64,000 bases of DNA from Paralvinella palmiformis. Its lineage: Eukaryota > Annelida > Polychaeta > Terebellida > Alvinellidae. The stretch's first letter is position 1, and each line of letters begins with the position of its first letter. A program made the translations under genes and the position numbers. The stretch covers positions 188,501 to 252,500 of the forward strand of contig JAODUP010000587.1 in the NCBI GenBank assembly GCA_025642065.1. Reading direction: 5' to 3'. The notes beneath the pieces are model-generated. The model saw only the letters and a program-made list of their open reading frames with translations, made no database searches and was not told where the DNA came from. This document shows, one piece after another, positions 52,001 to 59,785 of this stretch.

Positions 52001-55000
52001 GCATGGAAAGACGACGGTGACTGAGTGAAGAGAAGCTTTTGTATGAGGTAGATGGCGTGAGAGGCAGAGGAAAGTGGAGGATGACAAAAGATTCAGGTGG
52101 TGGAGGAGGATAAGATAGTGTGCGGGCCAAATAAGGTAGATGAGCAAGATTAGCTAAAATGGAGAAAACTGGTGTGAGGAGGGAACCCACCAGCCAACCC
52201 TCTCATAATAAATGAAAACAGCCATAAAGTTCACAATCTGTCATCAATAACATTTAACACACCAAAATAAATGTTTCCCATTCATTTGCAGAATCCTAAC
52301 AACTAGCTCGGTAGTCTAGTTGGTAGCGCGCTGAACCACAGATCACTACCACCGAGTTCGAACCTCAGCATGGGCATATCTGAAGGGTGTTCCCTCTTTG
52401 AGTTCACTTCATTACCTTTGGAGGTCACTCCGCCCATTTAGCCCACCATGAGCACAAAAATGGCCGTAAAACATCAATCATCATCTCGTAAATATTGTTT
52501 TACTTTTAAGGACATTTTATGCACTCAGTAAACTAAATGCGACAAACAACCTCAAAAAATAATGAAGCAAACTGCCAGATCAAATACAGCAAGATTGGGA
52601 TTTGAACCACAGCACTACAGTTCTCTAACCAGCTGCACAACCAGTTATCCCAAACTAAACAATGGCGCATTACAACAAAATGTAATACAATGAAGCCAGG
52701 TTTCTATTGATAATTCTAAACCAACGTGCTACCTCTGGTAATCCTAAGTATCATGTTAATTGTAATGGACCAATTTCCAGACACATACACAGTCGGACAT
52801 TGTTCTACAATGGATGACAATCGTAATCCAATTCCACAGCTTCTACACATTAAATTTTGATTATGTATTAAAGAAATTAGAAAAATTTTATTTTGAAAAC
52901 AAATATTTCATTTTTAAATCAACTCAGTAGCTGTTTAAAATTTGATATAGCCATGGGCAGCGTGATGATGATGCTTTACAGCCACTTCTGTGCACACGGT
53001 AGGCTAAATGGGCCGAGCAAACCTCTCCGAAGGTAATGAAGCGAAGCCAAAGATGAAACAGCCTTCAGATATGCCAATGCTGAGATTCGAACACAGATGG
53101 CAGCGATCTGTGATCCAACACGCCACCGCTAGACCACAGAGGCGCCCTCCATGGGCAGGGTGAACAGGGATAACTACCATCAGATCGACATTTATGTAGC
53201 CCCTGTAAGGTACAACACATGACTCAGTACCATGATACAAACACACAGATATATCAGGGTTCATACATATTTGACATCTCATATTCCAGGACCTTCCAAT
53301 GTCAAACTGAAGCACCCTTTCAGTGAATTCACGAACTTTTAACGTGCAAAAAATACAACCACATTTCGGAAGAAGTGTAATGACTGAATTCCTGTATGCT
53401 TATGATTAGAAATATAGATCTATATGTCCAAATTCCGGGACTTTCCAGGCCTGGAATCCAAATGTTCAAATTCAAGGTTTTCAAGGACCTGTGCAAACCC
53501 TGTATGTGTATATCAGATACACAGACCAGAGAAGGAACCTTCAGGGCTTGACCCCCATGTGGATATTTCTGACTGCTTAGAAATATATTTAATGACCTCA
53601 TGACGTCTAACTGACAGAGCTTTTATAGTCATAATGCTACTAAAGACACAAAACAACACAGTACTAATTAATAATAATAACGAGTCGTTGAACTGTAGGA
53701 AAACACCATAATAACCTACTAAGACACATTTAATACACAAGTGTGGGGGGGGGGAGGTATTAGACATTGTCTATTATACTCTATATAATACAAGAATACT
53801 TGGCAAATATCTTAACAAAAGAATTGTCGTAGAGACTATCTATTATTATCTGTTATTCTATATAATAGTAAATACAAGGACACAGGTAGGTTATCAAAGA
53901 TCCTGGCAAAACATTATCTTCCACACACTCCCTTATAATTCAAATAGTTCAATAATTATTTTTGTTCGTAAGAAATCAGCACTGTGTCAATGTTGTGCTG
54001 GCAACAAGAAAAACAGATTAGTCATATATATGAGACGTCTTTGTATTTAACATGCTTATAATGCTATTAGCTACCTGTAGTGTTGGTGTTAGCAATGCTT
54101 ATGCCGATAGTTGGTTTCTGTTTAATCTATCAGCATAAACTACATGCTGGAAACATGCATTAAGTAAAACACAAATGATAACAACACATGAAGCCAATTA
54201 GTTAACTTTGTGTCAGACTGTTAAGGGATGTATACAAGCCTTGGACTCTATGTCACCCATAGGCATTGCTACCTGTATCAAATGAACATTAAAGGTGATT
54301 GACATTTACTTGATCATCATAATCCCACATTGCATTATGTACATATACACAGATGCTATAATGTGTCATGTCAGGTATTAATCTAGAGAAACATTGGTCT
54401 GATGTGTTTTTTATATGAAATACTTTGCTCTCACTACATACAAATGAATACCTGATCCTCTGTATATATGTACCTTATTATTAAACTAGAACTCACAGAT
54501 AAAGACCTGTATTTTTCATAGGAGTACTCTCCACTCCCACAAATGACCATTGACACTTCATATCAGATATGAGGCAATACTTTCTGTAGCAAGGTTGGGA
54601 AAAATATCACGATAAAAATATTAGATTTTTAAACTTTAAATACATTTTTTTCTTTCACACTGCCTGCCATATTGCTTTCCCCACAATTTTAGTCTTCACA
54701 AAATATATATTGTAATTTTAAAGTTGCAGAGTCAGGGTTTGTTTCTTGTATGTATTCAGATAACTATCAGCGAGTCAATGTGAATTATCACTGTATGCAG
54801 CCATCCTGGCTAAACACAAAGTGCTTAACATTAACTCAATGATATCTAAATGTTTAGAAAAGATGTCACTCCATGTGTCGGATCATCACAAAATTAATCC
54901 AATTTAGCACACTGAAGCAGTGTGGCTTCATTTGACACCTGATATGTTGATCTCCCAAGATCATACCAACCACAGATGATGATTAATGTTTTACGGCCAC

Positions 55001-58000
55001 TTTTGTGTGCATGGTAGGCTAAACGGGCAGCATACCAACCATAGAATTGTCACCGATTAGTCCGACTTGTTAGACTATACGAGGTTGAAATCTACCGGCA
55101 GTTGCAATGTAATTATAAATATATGCATGTACAAATAATTGTCTAGCATTAGTAACAACTGATTTTAAATAACATTTCAATTTTTGTATATAATCAATAA
55201 AATAAATGCAATAACCATAAAAATCAAATAATAATTCAATAAAACATAATAAAAACACATTATTTTGTGCAGTGATGCAAACAACTCCATTCTGCAGATG
55301 ACAAAAAGTGTCAATTACAAACCAAAATTAAAGTCCCCCCCCACAAAAAAAAAATTATCATACAAAACAGTCAAAGAATTATAGGATGGATGTTTTGGCT
55401 AATAATAATAATGGCAGATATGCTAATTATTTAATGTGGCTTAACTACATCAAATGAGGGAGACATATATGATCTGTAATTTACTGCTTCAACACGGGGA
55501 CTAATTGTAAATAAATTTCGAATTTACAATAGACGGCATATTCGGCGAAGAAAACCTTGCCAGTTCCCTGAAAAAAAAACCTTTGAACCTCCGACCTCGA
55601 ATAAGGAGGTCCCATGCCCTTATCCATTAGGCCATACAGGCAGTCCATATTAGGAAAAGCCAGCCAAGAGTTGTTCTAGAAGCAACAAAGTTCTATGGCG
55701 TGCGATTATTAACAAACCCAATTTAAAGCGTCTTTACAGATTTCAATTGAAGTATAAAATAATTTCACATAATTAAATTCCTTTAAAGGCAGAATAATGG
55801 AAAATAGCCATAAAAGTAGAATTTAATATATATATATATAGTCCACACTAAACTTTAGTTTAGCAAAAACTAACAGAAAGAAAAGTTACTTCCTGGTTGC
55901 TGTAAGTGTAACACTTCCTCAGTGATGTTAGTAGACTGCTCAGTTATAATATTATAAATAACAAAAAGCTGTAAAGTACTTAGGGACAACCTTTTATGAC
56001 AGATTGATCGAATCATTGAAAATTAGTTAATAAAGTATTATAAATGGAAAGTTCTCCATTTTGTAGCTCATAAATAAAATAATAATGGCTGATATAGTTG
56101 TTAGGCTAGTTTTGGGCTACTTAAAATGACGGATACACAAGTTTTGTTGAATACTACTTTAATCATTGTTTCCACTATAAGACATTTTTGTAGTAAAAAA
56201 ACTAAAACATATATAGAAAATGCAGGAAATGGCTCTTAAATTCATAACTACTCACTTCACAAGTTCATATAATAATTTATTAGCAAAATGTAATAAGACA
56301 CCATTGTATGTAACAAGGATTCACATAAAATAAAGTGTCCAGAATAGTTATCTAAACTTATCTATGTATCAGTAAATCTACAATATGAAAACAATCTAAT
56401 AATTCCTAAATATAAACGAAAAAACTTAACCATAATGACCCGTTTTATTAGAATGGGTTGTCTAATGATGCGCAGAAAGCAAACAGTTTGTAGTCTTCTA
56501 AATCTCATATACGAGAATTACTACCAAAGTGTAAATGTGGTTTCTGTGTTTTATGCAAAATAAGCAACAAATATTCATCTGAATTTATGACAAATGTTTT
56601 AACATTTTAGAATTCAAGCACGTACAGTATTCTTCAGTGTAAATTGGGTGTGCGCAATACACGAATGTGCACACACCCTTTTGATCAGTAAAAGCCTAGT
56701 CTTGGTGTATAATGCACCTGTAGAAACTGAGAAAATCTGCAGCTGGATGTTAAATATATTTATTTCCATGAAATAACTTTATCTGTTGCCAAATAAGTAA
56801 CAAATGAATGAAGACGTCCTGAGACTTTTGGGCAATAATTGTGGACAGAAAGAGGGAGGAACGCTGATGGGGGTTACTTTCTTAATGAAATCTTCATCAC
56901 CTAAATGGCAACTATCGGAGTTAATCAGGATCAGGTGTCTTACATTGCCAAACAGGAGGAGCAAACATGAACAGGATTCCATCAGAAGATGGTGTGGTGT
57001 CTATCATTCTATGTGTGACCTTAAATCGACACAAAGGTGTGCAGGATTTGAATAGTATGCCTAATATCACTCACTTTACATGTGCAATGCCTATGTCAGA
57101 CACCCCATGTTTAAATTGATGGTGCTTCAATCGAGGACACGAAAACACAGAATAAACAAACATTGCTTTGTATGAACGGTGAAATACACATTTTACTGCA
57201 TACAATAGAAACGGTACAATCAAAGTCAAAATGTACTCAGTTTTCTTGGGAACAGGTCAGGAAAATTAGTTATAGGGTATACTGTGCACCAAAAAAAGGA
57301 AGGAAAAAACTGTGCATTATGTTGGAAAAATCTGTTTGTAAATATGACAATTATGACACTTTCCCTCTATTGTGCCTGATGATATGTTTTAAGCATGCTT
57401 GGGTTACAAAGAATTTGTGTATCATTCACTTATATGATATCACCAATTAGCATAGTCTATGATAAATTGTCATTGTATATATCCATTATATAATTCATTG
57501 TACATACCATCATCGTTCAATTGTGTCAGTGGCTAGCACTGTCTGTTTTGATCATGTAGACTATAAATAAACTTTTCTTAACTCATCTCTTAAGTGGTCT
57601 ATAATTTATTGTTTCTCCATGGGCACTAATTGTGCATAAATTAAGAATTTTAACTAGACGACACGTATGATCCAGTAATGAAGGCAGTAGCATGAACAGA
57701 AACCTCAATTACAATATTGCCATGGGCCTGACCAGCATTAGAAACCTGACTGTCTGCACACACCAACTTACTCGCCTCTAGGGGTAGTTTTAGAAGACAA
57801 CAAATTATAAATATATATTTGAATTCTTCATACATGATTCAAATATGTAGTTCAAACAATTTCTGGTTATTCCATTCATCCGCTGTGTTGTATACATCGA
57901 AAGAAAGGTATATTTAATGGTTCTTAGATATATTCACTAAACGTTCATACGTATATAACAAATCAAACACAGTGGTATTCTATAACTAGATCTGTAGATA

Positions 58001-58672
58001 TGAAAATGATAAATTCGTGGTCAATCATGTAAATATATTATATATCGTTGCCTGTCACTATCATGTCACCCATGACCATGTATCAATTCACTGGAACAAA
58101 TATTATATTTAATAATATTACTTTAAACTTTAAGTTAATCATGATATGGGACTATCAACAAGGTAAAAATCAAAGGTGAAAGCCTCAACAACAACAAAAC
58201 ATAATGATAATTCGGCAATTTTCTTTAAAGTTTTAGATCTCTACACTAACTTGTGACTAAGTGACTAACACTATCTTAGTATCTAACAGTAACACTGTCA
58301 GTGTTGTCGTGTTGACTATTTTGTGTCATTAGTGACACGGGTATAACTACCACATACGATGGTGATAATGATCACCAACGACAACAGCAACAAAACGTGA
58401 AAAATAGCATCATCACTATTATCGTCAGTTCGAACTAGAATACAAATTAAAAATATCTAGGTCTAGATAGATACGAACCTTTCCCAAAGAAGTCTGACTA
58501 ACAAAAGTATAACAGCTATCGGAAAAGGCGCCCACAGATCTCGTGGCAGGGAGAGATACATCTCTCCCGACTCTCTTTTCGCTATTATTTCGCTCCATGT
58601 GTGATTACTTGGCAGCCAGAAGCTATCCGTCCAGAATATGTCAACTAGTCTCACTACTAAAGCGACTGCCAT
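17816..58672 (-). CDS. Ceramide synthase (CerS/Lag1 family), complete gene with a triplicated exon 8
   Basis: Ceramide synthases N-acylate sphingoid bases with a fatty acyl-CoA in the ER membrane. Ten coding positions (58479-58672, 51034-51166, 47359-47465, 44911-44968, 44561-44704, 40452-40580, 35581-35687, one of three exon 8 copies, 19496-19594, 17816-17890) join in frame at GT-AG sites to about 400 residues; vertebrate CERS2 has 380. In order: N-glycosylation sequon NHT at residue 23, first membrane helix (about 48-64), a partial homeodomain (about 80-145, 'SVERWWRRQRSWNKPP'), then the TLC core with the Lag1 motif (HH at 220-221, HD at 247-248, D251). An acidic tail and an 'NNN' C-terminus like CERS2 follow. 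The Lag1 motif has unusual substitutions (G235 where N is usual, A240 where G is usual). The overall layout is closest to vertebrate CERS2/5/6-type enzymes; paralogue identity is uncertain, so no symbol is given. Confidence 0.95.
17891..19495 (-). other. Ceramide synthase intron 9
   Basis: Contains a degraded family A SINE (18721-18885) and otherwise unremarkable AT-rich sequence. Confidence 0.8.
18721..18885 (-). repeat. SINE family A, diverged copy
   Basis: Keeps the head (GCACCTCCGTGCTCTAGCGG on the minus strand) and the 'GGGCATATCTGAAGG' body motif. The box B region is altered, and the 3' half is replaced or highly diverged. Confidence 0.75.
19496..19594 (-). CDS. Ceramide synthase exon 9 (acidic tail)
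   Basis: Acceptor GTGTTCAG and donor CAG|GTAAAT; 99 bp, phase 0 in and out. Encodes 'VEKDGRSDTELETNSEDNDI', parallel to CERS2 'VEDERSDREETESSEG'. The S/T residues in acidic context are of the kind phosphorylated by CK2 in vertebrate ceramide synthases; that this happens here is inference. Confidence 0.93.
20350..20440 (-). repeat. tRNA-like SINE head (family D)
   Basis: The minus strand has TAGCTTAATGGGTAGA (box A-like) and GGGATTCAAATCCC (box B-like). Similar heads occur at 22495-22590, 22645-22740 and 24800-24905, so this is a repeat family rather than a functional tRNA. Confidence 0.65.
20787..20812. repeat. (CA)n microsatellite
   Basis: Alternating CA with one T interruption. Confidence 0.9.
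21460..21618 (-). repeat. SINE family A copy, shortened head
   Basis: Body motifs match the 14440 copy (TTTACGG..ACTTTTGTGCACATGGTAGG inverse). The segment between box B and box A is deleted: the 'GAACATGTTGGTAGACCATGG' junction replaces the usual 50 bp. Confidence 0.75.
22123..22279 (-). CDS. Ceramide synthase exon 8a (alternative loop and last membrane helix)
   Basis: Acceptor with a strong pyrimidine tract (CTTTTCTCCCTCCATCAACACAG) and donor AAG|GTGATA. Its 157 bp enter in phase 2 (AG|G) and leave in phase 0. Encodes a loop beginning 'YIKSILLESSMIVGYFP', then 'YYVYSTLHLTLQVLHIIWF' and a basic end. Aligns without gaps to 8c. The 'VLHIIWFYMILRM' segment is the closest of the three copies to vertebrate CERS2 'LLHIFWAYLILRM', so this may be the ancestral form. 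Confidence 0.93.
22495..22590 (-). repeat. tRNA-like SINE head (family D)
   Basis: The minus strand has 'CCAGGTTGTGGGATCGAATC', a degraded box B, and a box A-like stretch preceded by CTCTGATGGTG. Confidence 0.55.
22645..22740 (-). repeat. tRNA-like SINE head (family D)
   Basis: The minus strand has GCTCTGATAGCACAGTTAGG (box A-like) followed by 'CTGCAGGTTGTGAGTTCC' (box B-like). Confidence 0.55.
24017..24176 (-). CDS. Ceramide synthase exon 8b (alternative loop and last membrane helix)
   Basis: Acceptor TTTGCCTTGCAG and donor CAG|GTAGTG. Its 160 bp enter in phase 2 (AG|A) and leave in phase 0. Encodes 'LLNSTFIQSAVVLGGTFP', then 'MYYVNNALQLVIVSLNINWF', one residue longer than 8a and 8c. It is the most divergent copy: the helix has polar N residues and G in 'IVGMAY' where 8a and 8c have 'ILRM' or 'ILKM'. 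The frame is fully open and both splice sites are intact, so it is under constraint or recently duplicated; the divergence favours constraint. Confidence 0.9.
24800..24905 (-). repeat. tRNA-like SINE head (family D)
   Basis: The minus strand has 'TTCCAGGTTGTGGGTTCGAC' (box B-like) and a decayed box A upstream. Confidence 0.55.
25001..25184 (-). repeat. SINE family A copy
   Basis: Near full length: head (ACACCTCTGTGGTCTAGTTGG on the minus strand), body and the TTTTACGGCCACTTTTG inverse 3' motif. Confidence 0.85.
25781..25811. repeat. (CT)n microsatellite
   Basis: About 15 CT units. Confidence 0.9.
25880..26012 (+). repeat. Family B SINE tail
   Basis: Shares 'TTTCGGCTCCATCTTTCCGT' and 'GGCTGTGC.GA.TAAGCGACAG' with the copy at 838-950. 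The tRNA-like head is missing. Confidence 0.75.
28650..28840 (-). repeat. SINE family A copy
   Basis: Near full length, with GGCGCCTCCGTGGTCTAGCGG and CCCGTGTTCGAATCTTGGCG on the minus strand and a CATCATCAT tail. Confidence 0.88.
29009..29175 (-). repeat. SINE family A, old diverged copy
   Basis: Body motifs (CACTTTTGTGCATATGGTAAG inverse; 'GATGAAACACCCTTCGGA') remain. The head is strongly altered. Confidence 0.65.
29706..29865 (-). repeat. SINE family A copy, internally shortened
   Basis: Recognised by the GCACCTTAGTGGTCTAGTTGG head on the minus strand and the 'GATGAAACACCCTTCGGATT' body. Part of the 3' region is deleted. Confidence 0.75.
31222..31350 (+). repeat. SINE family A fragment
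   Basis: Contains GGTGCCACTACGGCCAAACTGG (decayed head) and 'CTGAAGGGTGTTTCATCTTT' plus 'CTTAGCCTCATCACCT', matching the family body on the plus strand. Confidence 0.6.
33196..33269. repeat. Perfect 32-bp inverted repeat with 10-nt spacer
   Basis: Left arm 33196-33227 and right arm 33238-33269 are exact complements around the spacer ATATACATAC. The right arm runs straight into a (CA)n tract. Confidence 0.92.
33264..33312. repeat. (CA)n microsatellite
   Basis: About 20 CA units followed by ATATAT. Confidence 0.95.
33325..33590 (+). repeat. SINE family C, full copy
   Basis: tRNA-like head (GGCGCAGTAAGTTAGAGCAT; box B-like GGTTGTGTGTTCGAGGCTCC). The body 'CCTGACAGGACGCGATGG...CAGCATGCGTTGTATACTCC' recurs at 47790-47960. 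Confidence 0.75.
34955..35111 (-). CDS. Ceramide synthase exon 8c (alternative loop and last membrane helix)
   Basis: Acceptor TTTTTACAATTGCAG and donor CAG|GTATGC; 157 bp, phase 2 in (AG|A), phase 0 out. Encodes 'LLRSTLNEGHHIVGFPP' then 'AYFVYNILLIVLQLLNLIWF'. It is the copy nearest exon 7, with only 469 bp of intron between. The loop contains charged and histidine residues (NEGHH) where 8a has LESSM and 8b has IQSAV, so lumenal loop chemistry differs between isoforms. Confidence 0.95.
35112..35580 (-). other. Ceramide synthase intron between exon 7 and exon 8c
   Basis: 469 bp, with a GT-rich patch at 35160-35190. It would be part of the region that has to be controlled for exon 8 choice. 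No conserved docking or selector sequence could be identified by eye. Confidence 0.8.
35581..35687 (-). CDS. Ceramide synthase exon 7
   Basis: Acceptor TTTTTTTTCACAG and donor GAG|GTGAGA; 107 bp, phase 0 in, phase 2 out. Encodes 'GAKMAKYCKYHKLCDVLF', then a membrane segment 'IIFAVVWFITRLVIYPL'. CERS2 has the parallel 'FIVFAIVFIITRLVILP'. Ends just before the variable loop. Confidence 0.95.
36687..36717. repeat. (TA)n microsatellite
   Basis: About 15 TA units. Confidence 0.95.
37188..37270. repeat. Compound (GT)n-(TA)n-(CA)n microsatellite
   Basis: GT run, then CACGTGGACACAC, about 18 TA units, then ACACAC. The GT and CA parts are complementary, so the tract could fold on itself. Confidence 0.9.
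38190..38370 (-). repeat. SINE family B, near-complete copy
   Basis: On the minus strand: GTGAGCTCCGGTGGCCTAGC head, CACAGGTTCGAACCCCGC box B, then the shared tail ending with GCGACAGCCTGGGGATTCTC. Useful as reference for the family because head and tail are contiguous. Confidence 0.85.
39105..39146. repeat. (TA)n microsatellite
   Basis: About 21 TA units, preceded by GT repeats. Confidence 0.95.
39987..40036. repeat. (CA)n then (CTCA)n microsatellite
   Basis: About 13 CA units followed by about five CTCA/ACTC units. Confidence 0.9.
40452..40580 (-). CDS. Ceramide synthase exon 6 (Lag1 motif, catalytic)
   Basis: Acceptor TTTATATTTCAG and donor GAG|GTCAGT; 129 bp, phase 0 both ends. Encodes 'DFVEMIIHHVVTIALLSF', 'AWAGGMVRIASLV' and 'HDAVDYWME'. 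The paired histidines (220-221), HD (247-248) and D251 of the Lag1 motif are kept. The usual N before the arginine is G (235), and the G two residues after the arginine is A (240). Whether these changes are lineage-typical needs comparison. Confidence 0.96.
40584..41935. repeat. 50-bp minisatellite, about 27 copies, abutting the exon 6 acceptor
   Basis: Unit on the minus strand reads GTGTTGTTTATATATGATTG, then ATGATCTGGGTGGTCGTGTT and GTTTATGTTT. Variants lack CCAG or carry ATGGACC for ACGACC. The last 27 nt before the exon 6 AG (GTTTATGTTGGTGTTGTTTATATTTCAG) closely resemble the unit, so the array seems to have grown out of the acceptor's pyrimidine region. I found no AG on the transcribed strand throughout the array. 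Confidence 0.9.
42095..42182 (-). repeat. SINE family A 3' fragment
   Basis: Contains 'GATGTTTTACGGACACTTTTG' and neighbouring body sequence only. Confidence 0.65.
42915..43105 (+). repeat. SINE family A copy
   Basis: Plus-strand copy: 'GTCTAACTGGTAGTAGCGG' head, 'CATATCTGAAGGGTGTTTCA' body, AAACATCAATCATCATCATC tail. Confidence 0.82.
44275..44572. repeat. 53-bp tandem repeat carrying the exon 5 splice donor
   Basis: Units start at 44275, 44328, 44381, 44434, 44487 and 44540 (CATATGTACCAAGAGGCCTA...). On the minus strand each unit contains AAAAAGAAAG|GTAGGCC, almost identical to the true exon 5 donor AAAAGAAAG|GTAGGCA at 44561/44560. Confidence 0.95.
44561..44704 (-). CDS. Ceramide synthase exon 5
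   Basis: Acceptor TTTTTATTCTGTAG and donor AAG|GTAGGC; 144 bp, phase 0 both ends. Encodes 'KDYFWDTHHCWYNYPWHPIP', then 'YWYYMVELGFYWSLVFSL' and 'MDVKRK'. These match the lumenal loop and the 'YWYYMIELSFYWSLLFS...DVKRK' helix of CERS2. A different open frame overlaps but does not fit the family. Confidence 0.96.
44705..44910 (-). other. Ceramide synthase intron 4
   Basis: 206 bp, the shortest intron of the gene. Confidence 0.9.
44911..44968 (-). CDS. Ceramide synthase exon 4
   Basis: Acceptor ATGTTACAG and donor CAG|GTTAGT; 58 bp. Completes the split S codon and encodes 'WRFLFYIVAFWTGLTVVYQ', a membrane helix equal to CERS2 'WRFTFYLIAFIAGMAVI'. Confidence 0.95.
44969..47358 (-). other. Ceramide synthase intron 3
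   Basis: 2.4 kb holding a hAT-like MITE at 45446-45808. The remainder is AT-rich with no exon seen. Confidence 0.8.
45446..45808. mobile_element. hAT-like MITE, about 363 bp
   Basis: Ends CAGGGCTAAAATTTT and AAAATTCTAGCCCCG are inverted copies. CAGGG-type ends are typical of hAT MITEs. No clear 8-bp target duplication remains. Confidence 0.7.
47359..47465 (-). CDS. Ceramide synthase exon 3 (homeodomain helix 3)
   Basis: Acceptor GTCACATAG and donor GAG|GTCAGT; 107 bp, phase 0 in, phase 2 out. Encodes 'GIAKQADWSLRSVERWWRRQ', then 'RSWNKPPDMQKFQET'. This matches the conserved end of the CerS Hox-like domain ('RQVERWFRRRRNQDRPSLLKKF'). The homeodomain fold in CerS is partial and followed by the flexible linker into the TLC domain. 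Confidence 0.95.
47790..47965 (+). repeat. SINE family C, 5'-truncated copy
   Basis: Shares 'CACCTGACAGGACGCGATGG' and 'ATGGCAGCATGCGT' with 33420-33590. Lacks the tRNA-like head. Confidence 0.75.
49247..49507. mobile_element. hAT-like MITE (copy 1 of 2)
   Basis: Left end CAGTGTTCATACACATTT and right end GACCTGTGCAAACCCTG are imperfect inverted copies of the CAGGGTT-type. Internal short repeats CCAGGACCTT and CCAGGTTTTCAAGG are present. A close relative lies at 53255-53502 in the same orientation. Confidence 0.75.
51034..51166 (-). CDS. Ceramide synthase exon 2
   Basis: Acceptor TTTTATTTCAG and donor GTT|GTGAGT; 133 bp, phase 2 in, phase 0 out. Encodes 'LIALPVGRCFNIKETRCTQP', then 'NDILERAFKKYGKHQPDHDVL'. 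CERS2 has the parallel 'LAALLNIKEKTRLRAPPN' and 'LEHFYLTSGKQP'. It forms the start of the Hox-like domain. Confidence 0.94.
51837..52200 (+). pseudogene. Non-LTR retrotransposon C-terminal fragment
   Basis: The plus strand reads 'MLCGVSLNDMVPS', 'RMGIEVVTEVIERNWLKWL' and, further on in other frames, an 'EVDGVRGRGKWR'-like stretch and 'EEGTHQP'. This is the 'RWMCGVTLxDR...ERMGIExxxxVxxRNRLRWFGHV' tail of LINE reverse transcriptase proteins common in molluscs. Stops and frameshifts are present. The open frame on the opposite strand is its antisense shadow. Confidence 0.75.
52303..52490 (+). repeat. SINE family A, near-complete copy
   Basis: Head GCTCGGTAGTCTAGTTGGTAG, box B GAGTTCGAACCTC, body 'CATATCTGAAGGGTGTTCC', tail ATCAATCATCATC. 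Confidence 0.88.
52565..52655 (-). repeat. tRNA-like SINE fragment
   Basis: The minus strand has 'GTGGTTCAAATCCCAATC' as a box B-like element and a decayed box A toward 52650. Confidence 0.45.
52970..53150 (-). repeat. SINE family A copy
   Basis: The minus strand shows GGGCGCCTCTGTGGTCTAGCG, TGTGTTCGAATCTCAGC, and the 3' motif ACAGAAGTGGCTGTAAAGC with a CATCATCATCA tail. Confidence 0.88.
53255..53502. mobile_element. hAT-like MITE (copy 2 of 2)
   Basis: Starts CAGGGTTCATACATATTTGA and ends GTGCAAACCCTG. Over most of its length it is near identical to 49247-49507, with a short internal deletion and insertion. Confidence 0.78.
54974..55032 (-). repeat. SINE family A 3' fragment
   Basis: Only the 3' motif (GTTTTACGGCCACTTTTGTG region) remains. 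Confidence 0.65.
55565..55645 (-). repeat. tRNA-like sequence (SINE head or tRNA relic)
   Basis: The minus strand reads TATGGCCTAATGGATAAGGG (box A) and GGTCGGAGGTTCAAAGG (box B-like). It resembles a tRNA-Arg but ends in a poly-T/A run instead of a closed acceptor stem, so it is unlikely to be a working tRNA. Confidence 0.5.
58479..58672 (-). CDS. Ceramide synthase exon 1 (start codon)
   Basis: ATG at 58672 in good context (CAAGATGG). Encodes 'MAVALVVRLVDIFWTDSFWL', the sequon NHT at 23-25 just before W, an acidic-basic stretch, and the first membrane helix 'FPIAVILLLVRLLWER'. Donor GAAAG|GTTCGT after 58479, phase 2. The 'FWLP.N.TW' block is a signature of the CerS N-terminus, supporting this start. 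Confidence 0.94.
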
Positions 58673-58730
58673 CTTGCCCGCTTCTGACAGTCTGACGAAT
58701 GCGAGCCGACGTCGTACTACTTACCGCCAT
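58641..58730 (-). promoter_or_regulatory. Possible upstream ORF overlapping the ceramide synthase start
   Basis: An ATG at 58730 opens a 29-codon frame ending TGA at 58641-58643, out of frame with and overlapping the main ATG at 58672. If the transcript starts upstream of 58730 this would reduce main-frame initiation. The same ATG is followed by GCG|GTAAGT, a strong donor consensus, so this segment could instead be spliced out. Confidence 0.35.
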
Positions 58731-59520
58731 AAACCAAGCCGCCCGTCAATAATGTCCGATGCATGCTTAAAATACATGCTATTAAATTGATTGATCCCGC
58801 TCATTCAAGCTCCGTGTTCGGGATATTGGTGGCATTCGTTGTGATACAAAAATAACATGCATTAAAGAGCCATAAATTTTACAGGTATTAAGCATACTAT
58901 GCAGATTAAAATGCAAGTATCATTGAATGTACAACCTGTGTTAAGTAATCTAGTCATGGCATTTCTAAAAACATTTCAGTGACTCTAAATTGAGTTTTAA
59001 CCCTCAATGGCACATCTGGGGTCAATTTGGGGCCAATGGCTTTTATTTATCCTCACCTCTTAATATAATTATATCTGTAATCGCTCTAAAAGTTAGTGAA
59101 TGTAGGACAGGGTTGGGGCCGAGTACATGGGAAAGTACTCAAGTACAAGTACGAGTACCTGGTTTTATGAGTACAATTACAAGCATGAGTATTTATTTTA
59201 GCATTGTATTCACGTATATGTACGAGTACATTTCAAAGTATTCGAGTACTACGAGTAGATTTTTGACCACATTTACTCAAACATAACTACCATGTAATGT
59301 GAATGGGAGACCACTAATTTATCTGAAGTTTGCTATTTCATAATGATACATATTGACAGTTCATGTTGACAAGTAGGAGGTGGTGGTTATAGATCTACAT
59401 AAACACACACACAGTAGCTGGTTTAATACATGTAGACAAAGTTATCAATAACATTAGACCACCCCTCAAGTAAATGTATTCAATAATTAACACCAATGTA
59501 AACATATATTTCAATCTTTA

Positions 59521-59602
59521 TTTTATTCTTTTATTTAACCATGTTCAATATGTTATGCAGCCTGCATAACATATTGAACATGGTTAAATGAAAAGAATAA
59601 AA
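59521..59602. repeat. Near-perfect 40-bp palindrome
   Basis: Left arm 59521-59560 and right arm 59562-59602 are complementary except for one extra base, with a single-base centre. Inside the 59108-60328 MITE. Confidence 0.9.
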
Positions 59603-59785
59603 TGCCAGCTATTTGGAAATAATGAAATGAAATGTCATGCTTATGTCCAAGGCATGAAATATATATATAACTATAATAAGGATAGGGGTAGCGGGTAGAC
59701 AATCTTTGTAGGTTATGCTACTACCTCCATTTCCTTTGTAAATATTACTATATTGTTTATGTAACTATGTATTCACATGGTAATA

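Larger units (their letters stand above)
51167..58478 (-). other. Ceramide synthase intron 1
   Basis: 7.3 kb with a LINE fragment (51837-52200), SINEs (52303, 52970, 54974, 55565) and a MITE (53255-53502). A plus-strand open frame at 57163-57450 resembles nothing known to me and is probably chance. Confidence 0.8.

Noticed and set aside
51837..52190. 117-codon open frame on the minus strand
   Set aside because: It is the antisense of a LINE reverse-transcriptase tail readable on the plus strand.
55565..55645. Functional tRNA-Arg
   Set aside because: Box A and box B are present but the 3' side runs into poly-T/A and no closed acceptor stem can be drawn.
57163..57450. 95-codon open frame on the plus strand
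   Set aside because: No recognisable family, AT-rich codons, inside CerS intron 1; no evidence of a gene.
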